Position numbers and translations under genes: made by a program | Part shown: positions 1 through 5,018 of the stretch, piece after piece | Layout of the letters: each line of letters opens with the position of its first letter | Numbering within the stretch: the stretch's first letter is position 1 | Notes under the pieces: model-generated | What the model was told of the DNA's origin: nothing | Seen by the model: the letters and a program-made list of their open reading frames with translations, nothing else | Database searches by the model: none | Assembly (NCBI GenBank): GCA_031267015.1 | Contig: JAIRZW010000089.1 | Coordinates: 1-5,368, forward strand | Direction: 5' to 3' | Length of the DNA: 5,368 nt | DNA from: Heliobacteriaceae bacterium | Lineage (GTDB): Bacteria > Cyanobacteriota > Vampirovibrionia > Gastranaerophilales > Gastranaerophilaceae

Positions 1-2
1 TT

Positions 3-149
3 AGCAGTACGCTGAAAATAGCCTACACCACGGTCAGGTGTCACGTTGATAAAGCTGTATTGAAGCTGAATGCACGAAACCGAACGCACGCCGCAATTAT
101 TTATATTTCACAGAATCCAGGTTGGTTAATAAATACAAAAGAGGGCTAA
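3..149 (+). CDS. 3' end of an unidentified upstream gene (partial)
   Basis: Reading frame 3 is open from the window edge to a TAA at 147-149, giving 48 residues that end in QNPGWLINTKEG. The stop codon directly abuts the ATG of the amidase gene at 150, and the GAGGG ribosome binding site of that gene lies inside the last codons. This tight packing is typical of consecutive phage genes and is the main support for the call. No domain is recognisable in so short a fragment, and no membrane segment is seen. It could be the C-terminus of a virion or tail-associated protein, given the neighbours, but that is inference. The frame could also be open by chance. Confidence 0.42.
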   Translation, partial: SSTLKIAYTTVRCHVDKAVLKLNARNRTHAAIIYISQNPGWLINTKEG

Positions 150-641
150 ATGAAGAAAATAATTATTCACTGGACTGCCGGGGGGTATTACCCGACGGCA
201 GGCGAAAGAACGTGTTACCATTTTTTGGTTGACAAGGACGGTAATGTTCAAAAGGGGAATTTTATTCCCGAAGACAATGAAATCTGCAAACCTGACAAGT
301 ATGCAGCCCATACCGGAGGAGGAAATACCGGTGCGATAGGGGTTTCTATGTGCGCTATGGCAGGGTTCAAGGATAAGAACAGCGTTGGCGCTTATCCGAT
401 TACCGCGACGCAGTTTGAGGCCTGCATGAAGCTTTGTGCCCAGCTTGCTCGTAAATACAAGATTGATATCAGCCCCGAAACGGTTATGACGCATTATGAA
501 TTCGGGCGTAAAAACCCCAAAACCACCAGCGCCGGCAAAATCGACATAATCTTTATCCCGCCTTACCCGTGGGTCGCGCAGGACGAGTGCGCAAGCTTTA
601 TAAGGTCGAAGGTTAAGTGGTACTTACAAAAAGGAGAATAA
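150..641 (+). CDS. N-acetylmuramoyl-L-alanine amidase (phage endolysin, Amidase_2/T7 lysozyme type)
   Basis: This 163-residue protein should be a zinc amidase that cuts the bond between N-acetylmuramic acid and L-alanine in peptidoglycan, acting in lysis or cell-wall passage. The strand-1 motif IIIHWTAG supplies zinc ligand H7. The YHF motif gives Y23, matching the catalytic tyrosine of T7 lysozyme. AAHTGGGNTGAIGVSM (residues 52-67) is the family's core strand and loop. THYEFG gives ligand H115, and GKID near residue 130 gives K130 and D132, the expected catalytic lysine and third ligand (Cys in T7, Asp in many homologues). The length fits a single-domain enzyme. There is no signal peptide and no wall-binding domain, so export would need a holin; a holin-like gene lies at 5149. 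GAGGG at 141-145 serves the ATG at 150. The stop is followed one base later by the next gene. Ligand assignment is by motif comparison only. Confidence 0.93.
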   Translation: MKKIIIHWTAGGYYPTAGERTCYHFLVDKDGNVQKGNFIPEDNEICKPDKYAAHTGGGNTGAIGVSMCAMAGFKDKNSVGAYPITATQFEACMKLCAQLARKYKIDISPETVMTHYEFGRKNPKTTSAGKIDIIFIPPYPWVAQDECASFIRSKVKWYLQKGE

Positions 642-642
642 T

Positions 643-1065
643 ATGGAAATTTCTTACTACAACATGTCAGGAGGGGTTAACCTCGCCCTGACTAAAACTG
701 AACTCGGTGTTGATACCAAAAAGATTTACTGGAGCGATTCGGAGAATGTCGAAATCTTTAAAAACCGTGGCATTATCAAGCAGAAAGGCAACACGACCTA
801 TCTTGAACTGCCTGAGAGTGAAAAGGTTACGGGTATGCACGAATTAACAGCGTATGATGATGTAAAGCTTATCATCACAACTGTTTCGGGTAAAATCTAC
901 ATGTATAACAGCCGGTTATCGGTATTAACCCTGCTTGACAAAGCTATTACCGGACAAAAGCCCCATTTTGCAAACTTTCTCAAAGGGGTTCTTGTAATAA
1001 CCGAAAGCGACGGGTTGTTTTACGTAAAAGACAATGATGATTCGACATTGTGGAATGCGGTCTGA
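643..1065 (+). CDS. Tail nozzle/stabilization protein (P22 gp10-like), N-terminal part, frameshifted
   Basis: These 140 residues read as the N-terminal portion of a podovirus tail accessory protein of the P22 gp10 type, a beta-rich ring protein that closes the portal channel and joins it to the tail needle. The start ATG at 643 is set by AGGAG at 632-636, and only one base separates it from the amidase stop. The protein has repeating beta-strand character (VKLIITTVSGKIYMYN, FLKGVLVITESDGLFYVKD) and ends abruptly at a TGA at 1063-1065. The frame just downstream (1050-2162) continues the same protein family without a gap. The pair is best read as one gene of about 506 residues broken by loss of one base, restored if GCGGTC at 1057-1062 is read as GCGGGTC. 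The family is inferred from the joined protein; the N-terminal part alone is not diagnostic. Confidence 0.72.
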   Translation: MEISYYNMSGGVNLALTKTELGVDTKKIYWSDSENVEIFKNRGIIKQKGNTTYLELPESEKVTGMHELTAYDDVKLIITTVSGKIYMYNSRLSVLTLLDKAITGQKPHFANFLKGVLVITESDGLFYVKDNDDSTLWNAV

Positions 1066-2162
1066 ATGACGCGGAAGAAAATCCGGTCACAGGAAGCGTT
1101 CTTGCGGTTTACCGCGGACGGGTCTGGGCTGCAAAGGGTTCTACCATATACTATTCGGCGCTCGGAACCTATGATAATTTTACAGAGCCTGACGATGCCG
1201 GGTACATAAGCGATTTTCATACCGATACCGGAGATATTACGGCAATTAAGCCTTACAGGGATTATCTTGCGATTTATAAAAAGAACATGGTTTACCTGCT
1301 TACCGGTATAAGCCCGGATGATTTTGCGATAATTCCGTTCGCAAACAAAGGAACAATGTCGCCGAATGCTGTTACGAATGCGGATAACCGGCAGTACTTC
1401 CTGAGCAGCGGGATTTTTTCGCTTGAACAGGCAGGCGAACTTAACCAGATTCAGCTCGGCTCTGAAATTTCGCTTAATATAAAATCCGAGTTCAGCCGTT
1501 TTAATAAAACAAAAATGGGCAGTGCGGCGTGTCTTCACTATGAGGACAAAAATCAGATGTGGTATTTTATTCCTTATGTCAGCGACAATTATTTCCATAC
1601 TGTTTGGATTAATGACTATGTGAATAAAGCCTGGTATAAGCGGATTATTCCTCAGAACATCACGGCAGCGTGTGTTTATAACGGGTATGTGCTTACAGCA
1701 GACGAGAACGGAAAAATTTACCGTGAGGATTTTGGCACAACGTTTGCGGGCGAACCCGTGAAGTTTATGTGGAAATCCCCGTTTCTGTCAATCGGCGCAG
1801 CACACCACAGAAAAACCATTGACGAATTTTACTTCCTGCTTGATGAAGAATATGATAATGATTTTGATTTTTCTGTTTATAAGGATTACGACAGCGGGTT
1901 TTCTGACGATGTAGAGCGGATATATTCTTCAAACCCCGACCACTTAATCTGGGCTGCTGATGATATGCCGGAAGAATCGCCTTATATCTGGACGCCTGAA
2001 GACGAGGAGGTTCCGGTGTGGTCAATCAACAGAGACACCATGGAAAAAGCCGAGATTTCCGAATCCAACTACGCAATCCAGCTTTGCATCACCGGCGAAG
2101 AAATAACAAAATCCTGTGCAATCATCGGCTTGCAGTTCAGGGAGATTTATAATGACGATTGA
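1050..2162 (+). CDS. Tail nozzle/stabilization protein (P22 gp10-like), C-terminal part, frameshifted
   Basis: This frame carries the bulk (about 367 residues) of the nozzle-type protein begun at 643. The segment YRGRVWAAKGSTIYYSALG (residues 21-39) followed by GDITAIKPYRDYLAIYKKNMVYLLTG (61-86) is the characteristic blade-like pattern of podovirus gp10 and T7 gp12-type tail proteins. Next come FANKGTMSPNAV and a FLSSGIFSLE strand, then repeated Trp/Tyr-rich strands to about residue 230. An acidic stretch lies near residues 270-320. The GTG at 1050 has no ribosome binding site, and the frame is open only from 1041, so independent initiation is unlikely. In the natural state this would be the 3' part of one gene. 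The stop at 2160-2162 overlaps a short ATG frame at 2152. P22 gp10 versus T7 gp12-like cannot be separated by eye, but a structural tail role is well supported. Confidence 0.8.
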   Translation: MECGLNDAEENPVTGSVLAVYRGRVWAAKGSTIYYSALGTYDNFTEPDDAGYISDFHTDTGDITAIKPYRDYLAIYKKNMVYLLTGISPDDFAIIPFANKGTMSPNAVTNADNRQYFLSSGIFSLEQAGELNQIQLGSEISLNIKSEFSRFNKTKMGSAACLHYEDKNQMWYFIPYVSDNYFHTVWINDYVNKAWYKRIIPQNITAACVYNGYVLTADENGKIYREDFGTTFAGEPVKFMWKSPFLSIGAAHHRKTIDEFYFLLDEEYDNDFDFSVYKDYDSGFSDDVERIYSSNPDHLIWAADDMPEESPYIWTPEDEEVPVWSINRDTMEKAEISESNYAIQLCITGEEITKSCAIIGLQFREIYNDD

Positions 2163-2214
2163 ACGAGTCAAAAGAAAATGCTTGCATTTTGTTTTGCGAA
2201 TGAAAGAATCATAA
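2152..2214 (+). pseudogene. Possible remnant of a gene start coupled to the nozzle gene
   Basis: An ATG at 2152 overlaps the nozzle stop codon by 11 bases and has a good GGGAG ribosome binding site at 2140-2144, seven bases upstream. This is the arrangement expected of a translationally coupled phage gene. The frame stops after 20 codons (TAA at 2212-2214), inside a stretch of inverted repeats. A real gene may have begun here and been cut short by the repeat-rich insertion. Alternatively the GGGAG and ATG are chance features of the nozzle 3' end. No product is recognisable. Confidence 0.22.
2170..2195. repeat. Inverted repeat (AAAATGC/GCATTTT hairpin)
   Basis: AAAATGC at 2175-2181 and GCATTTT at 2184-2190 are perfect complements around a TT loop. 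Beyond one G-G mismatch, a further AAAA/TTTT pair extends the arms to 2170-2195. It lies just after the nozzle stop and ends in a T-rich run, so it could be a weak transcription terminator. The stem is AT-rich, however, and it more likely belongs to the repeat cluster that fills 2163-2476. Confidence 0.5.
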
Positions 2215-2232
2215 AACCGGAGGTTTTATGAT
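2208..2232 (+). promoter_or_regulatory. Hairpin enclosing a ribosome binding site and start codon
   Basis: ATCATAAAACC at 2208-2218 and GGTTTTATGAT at 2222-2232 are perfect 11-base complements separated by GGA. The right side contains GGAGG at 2219-2223 and the ATG codons at 2228 and 2231, so in mRNA both the binding site and the starts would be wholly or partly paired. The frame from 2231 has only 27 codons (TAA at 2312-2314) and runs through the next palindrome, so no functional product is evident. It may be the leftover 5' end of a gene displaced by repeats, or simply part of a dispersed palindrome. Confidence 0.4.
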
Positions 2233-2244
2233 GATTAAGAATAC

Positions 2245-2288
2245 TGGTACCTTTTCTTTTTGTTGCGACGCAAAAAGAAAAGGTACCA
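2245..2288. repeat. Long perfect palindrome (TGGTACCTTTTCTTTTTG type)
   Basis: An 18-base left arm at 2245-2262 is exactly complementary to the right arm at 2271-2288, with the 8-base loop TTGCGACG between them. The arms begin and end with the GGTACC site and are strongly purine/pyrimidine biased. Palindromes of this look, with CAAAAAGAAAAGG arms, occur as dispersed repeats in various bacterial genomes; that statement is from general recollection, not a search. The flanking ACCAAAAGAAAAACCGCG probably belongs to the same element, so its full extent may reach about 2310 or beyond. Confidence 0.75.
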
Positions 2289-2374
2289 CCAAAAGAAAAA
2301 CCGCGACCAAATAAAGGAACCTATCAGAAACTACGTTTCCGAACCTTCCTTACACTCAGGGATGGGATTAACAT

Positions 2375-2461
2375 GTCATTGCGAGCGCCGACAGAGGTCA
2401 ATCCGGCCTTTTGGATTATATAAACTGGATTGCCACGGTCGGTGCCCTCTCTCGCAATGAC
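2375..2461. repeat. Imperfect long hairpin repeat (GTCATTGCGAG / CTCGCAATGAC)
   Basis: The outer arms GTCATTGCGAG (2375-2385) and CTCGCAATGAC (2451-2461) are perfect 11-base complements. Inside them, CGCCGAC pairs with GTCGGTG (one G-T wobble), and GGTCAATCC pairs with GGATTGCC apart from one extra T. The top is an AT-rich loop around 2407-2425. This fits a widely dispersed class of bacterial palindromes with CATTGCGAG termini. It ends right at the ribosome binding site of the next gene, so a start placed at 2411 would translate half of the repeat and is rejected. Confidence 0.8.
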
Positions 2462-2469
2462 GGAAAGGG
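2462..2469 (+). promoter_or_regulatory. Ribosome binding site deciding the minor-head-like start
   Basis: GGAAAGGG lies seven bases before the ATG at 2477 and immediately after the last base of the CATTGCGAG hairpin. The longer in-frame start at 2411 lies inside that repeat and has no such site, so 2477 is preferred. Confidence 0.6.
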
Positions 2470-2476
2470 AATTGTA

Positions 2477-3364
2477 ATGGGCGATATGGTACTCAAAGGC
2501 GGCATAAGCACTGTGCGTTACATATGGAATTCAAACGGCGGAGCGTGTGACGAATGCCAAGCCCTCGACGGACAGGAGTTTGATTTTCCCGAAGACATCC
2601 CAGACCACCCCCATCCAAATTGCCAGTGCTATATTGAGATGATTGTGGATGAGCAAGGCGACGACGACGACGAGCCTTGCGATTGCTGGGATAAGATGGA
2701 TGAATTGTTTAATGAGCTTGGAGAAATCATTTCTAATTTTGAAAATTTAGCGTCTGAAATAGAAACTGAAATTGAAGACACAGAAAGTATTACATCCGAG
2801 GCAGAGAATGCAGTTGCAAAGATGGATGAAACATTAAGTGAACTAGAACCGGAAGTTGGCCAACACTTGCCTGATTGTGAGTTCAATATTGATGAGTATT
2901 ATGCCGAAATGTATGCCCAAAGAGACGAACTTGTAATGTTAATAAGAGATATTATTAGTAAAATTTATCCGTTACAAACACTTTTGGCGACTATATATAA
3001 CCTTGTATCCAATTATATTGAATTATTAGGAACTCGTGGTGATATGGACAAATATTATCATTCAGTAGCAAATTGTCAAAATGCACAATTGGGGATATTG
3101 GGTGAGCAAATATCAGAAGCAGCATGCAATTTAAAAGAAGGATATGATTCTTATACCTATGTGCATACTCATAAAGTTAGTGTAGAAGAAGCGCTTAGAG
3201 ATTCAATAGCAGACCAGGAAGCTAATCGTCTAGGAAGAGAACGAGGACGACAGAATCCTACTTGTGATTGCCGCATTCTTATGCAGGATTTAAAACCTAT
3301 AGAGCCGACAGAATTTTCAATAGAAAATTTAATAGATTTTATTTTAAAAAGAATTAAGTTATAA
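2477..3364 (+). CDS. Minor head (Mu F/SPP1 gp7)-like fragment fused to an unrecognised coiled-coil module
   Basis: The 295-residue product opens with a compact domain: W17, C24-x2-C27, LDG at 30-32, then HPHPNCQC at 44-51. This Trp, CxxC, HPxCxC series is the C-terminal signature of Mu F/SPP1 gp7 minor head proteins, which sit inside the capsid near the portal. The usual helical N-terminal part of that family is absent. After an acidic EQGDDDDEPCDC linker (59-70) comes a predicted coiled coil (about 71-125), a hydrophobic helical stretch (151-186), and a tail in which P261-x-C-x-C265-x-I echoes the P47-x-C-x-C51-x-I of the head domain. Composition drops to AT-rich at about residue 70, so the gene looks chimeric. 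It could be a truncated minor head protein with an acquired effector or binding domain; the function of residues 70-295 is unknown. The stop is eight bases before the next gene. Confidence 0.68.
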   Translation: MGDMVLKGGISTVRYIWNSNGGACDECQALDGQEFDFPEDIPDHPHPNCQCYIEMIVDEQGDDDDEPCDCWDKMDELFNELGEIISNFENLASEIETEIEDTESITSEAENAVAKMDETLSELEPEVGQHLPDCEFNIDEYYAEMYAQRDELVMLIRDIISKIYPLQTLLATIYNLVSNYIELLGTRGDMDKYYHSVANCQNAQLGILGEQISEAACNLKEGYDSYTYVHTHKVSVEEALRDSIADQEANRLGRERGRQNPTCDCRILMQDLKPIEPTEFSIENLIDFILKRIKL

Positions 3365-3372
3365 TTATTTAT

Positions 3373-3627
3373 ATGAAAACTAAAGTTTTAATAATTCTAA
3401 TAGTTCTAATAATTTTGTTTTTACTTTCCGTAAAAATTAAACAAGGATACATCAGATTTACAGAATTAAATATGTGTTTTGATATAGGAATATGTAAAGA
3501 AGGTATTGTAATAGGTGCAGGGTCAGATAATAGCATACGCATTAATAAAGAAAGTTGTTTGAAACATGACTGGAAATGGGATGAAGAGCGCTCGTGGTGC
3601 AATATGAGGTATAAACCTGAAAACTAA
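3373..3627 (+). CDS. Small membrane-anchored protein with two cysteine pairs (unknown)
   Basis: This 84-residue protein has an N-terminal MKTK followed by an uninterrupted hydrophobic helix (about residues 5-20), suggesting a signal anchor, or an uncleaved signal with the rest facing the periplasm. The outer part has C35, C41, C62 and C76, likely disulfides. Its C-terminus, SCLKHDWKWDEERSWC (61-76), follows a Cys-x3-4-G/D-W-x-W-x5-Cys pattern seen in small secreted or anchored bacterial domains. It has no clear ribosome binding site and starts eight bases after the minor-head-like gene, so translational coupling is likely. It is strongly AT-rich, like the upstream module. A 19-bp direct repeat covers its start and its stop. 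Position and topology would fit an immunity-type or superinfection-type partner of the upstream protein, but nothing in the sequence proves this. Confidence 0.62.
   Translation: MKTKVLIILIVLIILFLLSVKIKQGYIRFTELNMCFDIGICKEGIVIGAGSDNSIRINKESCLKHDWKWDEERSWCNMRYKPEN
3374..3392 (+). repeat. Direct repeat copy 1, at the start of the small membrane gene
   Basis: The 19-base sequence TGAAAACTAAAGTTTTAAT begins within the start codon at 3373-3375 and recurs exactly at 3618-3636. Its core AAAACT-AA-AGTTTT is itself a palindrome. The two copies bracket the small gene almost exactly. Confidence 0.8.
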
Positions 3628-3636
3628 AGTTTTAAT
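3618..3636 (+). repeat. Direct repeat copy 2, at the stop of the small membrane gene
   Basis: This exact second copy of the 19-base repeat is 244 bases from copy 1. It spans the TAA at 3625-3627 in a different reading frame from copy 1. The similarity ends sharply on both sides (A versus C at each edge), as expected for a recombination or duplication junction. Recombination between the copies would remove the whole gene. Confidence 0.8.
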
Positions 3637-3647
3637 CACTACACACT

Positions 3648-4037
3648 TTATGGTCGGCACATGCTGTGAGTACATTTAACATTGTAATCGAGACTAAATT
3701 GTATAGTTACTGATTTGCCGGTGAATTCTTCCGGTAACGGCTTAAACGGAGCTGTCTTATTAATAGCTTCAAGCGCTGCATTATTCATTTCTTCATTAAC
3801 AGAAGATTTAATTAATTTTAAATCTGACAATTTTCCGTTTTTGTTTATTTTAAATTGTGCAACTACTCTTATATTTTCATCTGCTTTAGGAGGTTTCCAA
3901 TTAGCTTTAATATCTTTTTGCAAGGTTTTCATATATGAAACAAAATCCGGCTCATTGGTTTGCTCACCCGCAAGCGCTCTTACCTGCACAACCGAAAATA
4001 TCAATATTAAAATAACAATTAATAAAAACTTTTTCAT
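3648..4037 (-). CDS. Secreted TonB C-terminal-domain protein
   Basis: This 129-residue protein on the minus strand starts with a signal peptide (MKKF, then a hydrophobic run to about residue 19, and ALA ending at 23 as the likely cleavage site). The rest is a TonB/TolA C-terminal-type domain: YMKTLQKDIKANWKPP (35-50), VVAQFKINKNGKL (58-70), LIKSS (75-79), NNAALEAINKTAPFKPLP (85-102), then the final strand VTIQFSLDY. In TonB this domain binds outer-membrane receptors. Here the membrane anchor and proline-rich linker of true TonB are missing, so it is probably a free periplasmic protein that cannot transmit energy itself. It is opposite to all neighbours, AT-rich, and has a TATAAT promoter upstream, which is moron-like. 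It converges on the small membrane gene with a 20-base gap. The domain call is firm; the role is not. Confidence 0.85.
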   Translation of the reverse strand: MKKFLLIVILILIFSVVQVRALAGEQTNEPDFVSYMKTLQKDIKANWKPPKADENIRVVAQFKINKNGKLSDLKLIKSSVNEEMNNAALEAINKTAPFKPLPEEFTGKSVTIQFSLDYNVKCTHSMCRP

Positions 4038-4063
4038 TCAGACTCTAATAGATTATTAAAAAA

Positions 4064-4072
4064 ATTATAACA
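4064..4072 (-). promoter_or_regulatory. Extended -10 promoter element of the TonB-domain gene
   Basis: Read on the minus strand, 4072 to 4064 spells TGTTATAAT, a consensus TATAAT with the TG of an extended -10. Transcription would start near 4057, about 20 bases before the start codon at 4037. No good -35 box is seen at 17 bases; TATTTG is the nearest. Extended -10 promoters often lack a strong -35 box. Confidence 0.5.
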
Positions 4073-4107
4073 CAAAAACCACCACTCAAATATACACTAC
4101 AAAAGAG

Positions 4108-4130
4108 TAGGGTGCGTCATACGCACCTTA
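4108..4130. repeat. Short palindrome (GGTGCGT-CAT-ACGCACC)
   Basis: GGTGCGT (4111-4117) and ACGCACC (4121-4127) are perfect complements around CAT. TAG and TTA extend the stem to ten pairs with one G-T wobble. It resembles the GGTGCGT/ACGCACC palindromes dispersed in many bacterial chromosomes, from general knowledge and not a search. It lies 24 bases before the capsid start, between the divergent TonB-domain and capsid genes, and lacks a T-run on the capsid side, so a repeat is likelier than a terminator. Confidence 0.7.
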
Positions 4131-4154
4131 TAAACAAAAGAAAGGAAAGAAAAA

Positions 4155-5018
4155 ATGACCGGTGAACCACCAACAACAAATGCTTATTCTGCATTTATTC
4201 CTGAAATATGGAGCCAAAAATTATCTACTATGTTAGACAAAGAATGCGTTATGCTTCAATGTGTTAACAGAAACTACGAGGGCGACATCAAAAACCAAGG
4301 CGACAAGGTGATTATCACTGTGCCGGCTGAGGTTTCGGTTTCTACTCTGGGCACTGACAGCCTTCAGTATGACGAGCTTGAGCCGTCTACGCAAACCTTA
4401 TTAATCGACCAGAAGAAATTCTTCGCGTTCAAGATTAATGACGTTGCAAACGCGCAAACCCACACCGACATCATGGAAGCACACCTCGGCAACGCGAAAA
4501 AGGCGATTGAAGTGGCGCAAGACGCTTACCTGCTCGGACAGCACACTGCGGTTCCTGCTGAAAACATCGTCGGAAGCGACGCTTCACCTATTACACTGTC
4601 AAAAACCACTATTTACGCACAGTTTGTAAACCTTGCATTGAAACTTAAAAATGCTGACGCGGTTTCAGCGGCAAAACGTCCGTGGGTCGTAATCAACCCT
4701 ACTATTGAATCTTACCTGCTTCAAAGCAGCGAATTCATCGGCGCTCACAACGTTGCGGACGAAACCCTGCGCGAAGGCGCAATCGGACGTATCGCAGGCA
4801 TGGACGTACTTGTCAGCACTAACTTAACCGAAGTAAGCGACATGTACTACGTTCTTGCGGGCACAAACGACGCGATTACGTTTGCGTCTCAGCTTGCTAA
4901 AATCGAAAGCCTGAGAGACAAAGACAGTTTCTCTGATTTGGTCAGAGGCTTGTATCTATACGGCGCAAAAACAGTTCAGCCAAAAGCGCTTGCAAAACTG
5001 GTGTTTGATGCCGCGTAG
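4155..5018 (+). CDS. Major capsid protein (P22 coat/gp5 type, HK97 fold)
   Basis: This 287-residue shell protein appears intact. The N-terminus YSAFIPEIWSQKLSTMLDKECVMLQCVNRNYEGDIKNQGDKVIITVP (about 12-57) is the classic opening of P22-type coat proteins: an F-I-P-E-I-W helix, then a VNR-Y-G-D-I/GD-V-I strand. It continues with QKKFFAFKINDV (about 87-98), a long helix with AYLLGQ, KRPWVVINPTIESYLL (about 174-189), and a closing GRIAGMDVLVSTNL segment (about 212-225). The length matches short P22-family coats without the inserted telokin-like domain. AAGGA near 4142-4146 precedes the ATG by about eight bases. Roughly the first 40 codons are AT-rich, like the cargo upstream, and the remainder is GC-richer with different codon use. 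No scaffold gene lies directly upstream, where it would be expected. Confidence 0.9.
   Translation: MTGEPPTTNAYSAFIPEIWSQKLSTMLDKECVMLQCVNRNYEGDIKNQGDKVIITVPAEVSVSTLGTDSLQYDELEPSTQTLLIDQKKFFAFKINDVANAQTHTDIMEAHLGNAKKAIEVAQDAYLLGQHTAVPAENIVGSDASPITLSKTTIYAQFVNLALKLKNADAVSAAKRPWVVINPTIESYLLQSSEFIGAHNVADETLREGAIGRIAGMDVLVSTNLTEVSDMYYVLAGTNDAITFASQLAKIESLRDKDSFSDLVRGLYLYGAKTVQPKALAKLVFDAA

Noticed and set aside
1018..1029. TTTTACGTAAAA perfect palindrome
   Set aside because: It is inside coding sequence, short and AT-rich; probably chance.
1041..1065. Programmed -1 ribosomal frameshift joining the nozzle frames
   Set aside because: There is no slippery heptamer in the only 25 bases where both frames are open, and no pseudoknot is obvious after it; base loss is simpler.
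1020..1598. Minus-strand frame of 192 codons opposite the nozzle gene
   Set aside because: It is a shadow of the well-supported plus-strand structural gene, with no ribosome binding site or domain.
2231..2314. 27-codon frame with a GGAGG site
   Set aside because: Its codons read through a perfect 18-bp palindrome and the product has no recognisable feature; it is kept only as a hairpin observation.
2260..2460. Open frame of 66 codons across the repeat cluster
   Set aside because: It lies almost wholly within the GGTACC and CATTGCGAG palindromes, has no ribosome binding site, and is rich in Lys/Arg from repeat translation.
2411..2476. Longer start for the minor-head-like gene
   Set aside because: These 22 codons are the right half of the CATTGCGAG hairpin, and the ribosome binding site at 2462-2469 points to ATG 2477.
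3618..3650. Terminator between the convergent small membrane and TonB-domain genes
   Set aside because: The only stem (AAAACT/AGTTTT) has almost no GC pairs; it is better described as part of the direct repeat.
3715..4059. Plus-strand frame of 114 codons opposite the TonB-domain gene
   Set aside because: The minus strand has a signal peptide, a recognisable domain and a promoter; the plus frame is its mirror.
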